Shown here one piece after another: positions 63,857 through 64,000 of a stretch of 64,000 nucleotides of DNA. Within the stretch, counting starts at the first letter, position 1. Every line of letters starts with the position of its first letter. The notes beneath the pieces are model-generated. The model was given only the letters and a program-made list of their open reading frames with translations. It had not been told where the DNA came from and made no database searches. The stretch is from Methylosinus sp. C49 (GTDB taxonomy: Bacteria > Pseudomonadota > Alphaproteobacteria > Rhizobiales > Beijerinckiaceae): assembly GCF_009936375.1 (NCBI RefSeq), contig NZ_AP022332.1, forward strand, positions 434,001-498,000, written 5' to 3'. Position numbers and translations under genes: made by a program.

Positions 63857-64000
63857 TCAACTGGCGCGCCTGGGCGCCAGAATGACGCGGAAGTCGTTCA
63901 CATTGGTGCGCGTCGGGCCGGTGACGAGGAGATCGCCGAGCTTCTCGAAGGCGGTATAGGCGTCGTTATTGGCGAAGAGCGCCTTGAGATCGACGCCCTG
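63857..64000 (-). CDS. Glycerate 2-kinase, C-terminal end (5' part outside window)
   Basis: The last 47 residues of a MOFRL/GckA-type glycerate kinase: ALFANNDAYTAFEKLGDLL followed by the family-specific VTGPTRTNVNDFRVIL and the stop at 63857. In serine-cycle methanotrophs this enzyme makes 2-phosphoglycerate from glycerate, so it fits central C1 metabolism here. The remaining 90% lies beyond the window. Confidence 0.88.
   Translation of the reverse strand, partial: QGVDLKALFANNDAYTAFEKLGDLLVTGPTRTNVNDFRVILAPRRAS

Overview
The window is GC-rich DNA from an alphaproteobacterial methanotroph, most likely a Methylosinus-type member of the Methylocystaceae. The main evidence is a complete methanobactin (copper-chelating RiPP) locus whose precursor leader closely resembles the Methylosinus type. 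Alphaproteobacterial c-type cytochrome maturation order (ccmI-E-F-H), a DUF2336 protein and a bacteriohemerythrin fit this. Species assignment is an inference from sequence recall, not from a search.

Layout. 1-2.1 kb: OmpR-type response regulator (5' truncated by the window edge) and its histidine kinase. 2.3-9.4 kb, minus strand: an exported M48 metalloprotease with TPR-like repeats and a 1,882-residue autotransporter with a Gly-rich N-terminus and degenerate tandem repeats. 9.7-11.9 kb: a broken IalB-like gene, a Met/His-rich Spy-like periplasmic protein and a DUF2946-like protein, the last two probably copper-linked. 12.0-22.6 kb, plus strand: the methanobactin locus mbnI-mbnR-mbnT-mbnP, a 420-bp regulatory gap, then mbnA-mbnB-mbnC-mbnM-mbnF and an unrecognised small secreted protein. 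No mbnN aminotransferase and no mbnH diheme enzyme are present.

22.9-30.6 kb, minus strand: eight colinear genes for almost wholly exported proteins: a DUF1549/DUF1553 protein, a Tat-exported DUF1501 protein, two C-terminal-heme cytochromes of the c'/c556 type, a dienelactone-hydrolase-like protein, a rhodanese fold without its cysteine, a periplasmic peroxiredoxin and a cytochrome b561. This looks like one redox system that I cannot match to a described pathway. 30.8-35.6 kb, minus strand: an Rrf2 regulator, a cysteine desulfurase with a 325-residue disordered N-terminal extension, a family 2A (SrpI-like) encapsulin shell protein, and an XRE-cupin regulator. Together they form a cysteine-desulfurase nanocompartment locus.

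35.9-44.8 kb: HbpS/GlcG-like protein, LLM flavin oxidoreductase, amino-acid permease, photolyase, and ccmI-E-F-H. 44.9-46.5 kb: 5-methylcytosine methyltransferase plus Vsr mismatch endonuclease. 46.6-50.9 kb: elongation factor P with both modification enzymes epmA and epmB, separated by an acyltransferase and a frameshifted orphan Phd/YefM antitoxin. 51-59 kb: MscS-type channel, CAP-domain lipoprotein, DUF2336 protein, bacteriohemerythrin, ABC-F ATPase and an alpha/beta hydrolase. 59.3-63.8 kb, minus strand: a zinc-uptake operon (57-residue membrane protein, znuC, znuB, znuA, DUF3617 protein, His-rich COG0523 GTPase) behind a textbook Zur operator. The window ends in the 3' part of a glycerate-2-kinase gene.

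Two dispersed repeat families occur: GC-rich hairpins (also inside the coding ends of ccmH) and a roughly 90-bp intergenic element rich in TCGATC. No tRNA, rRNA, CRISPR array or intact insertion sequence was recognised.
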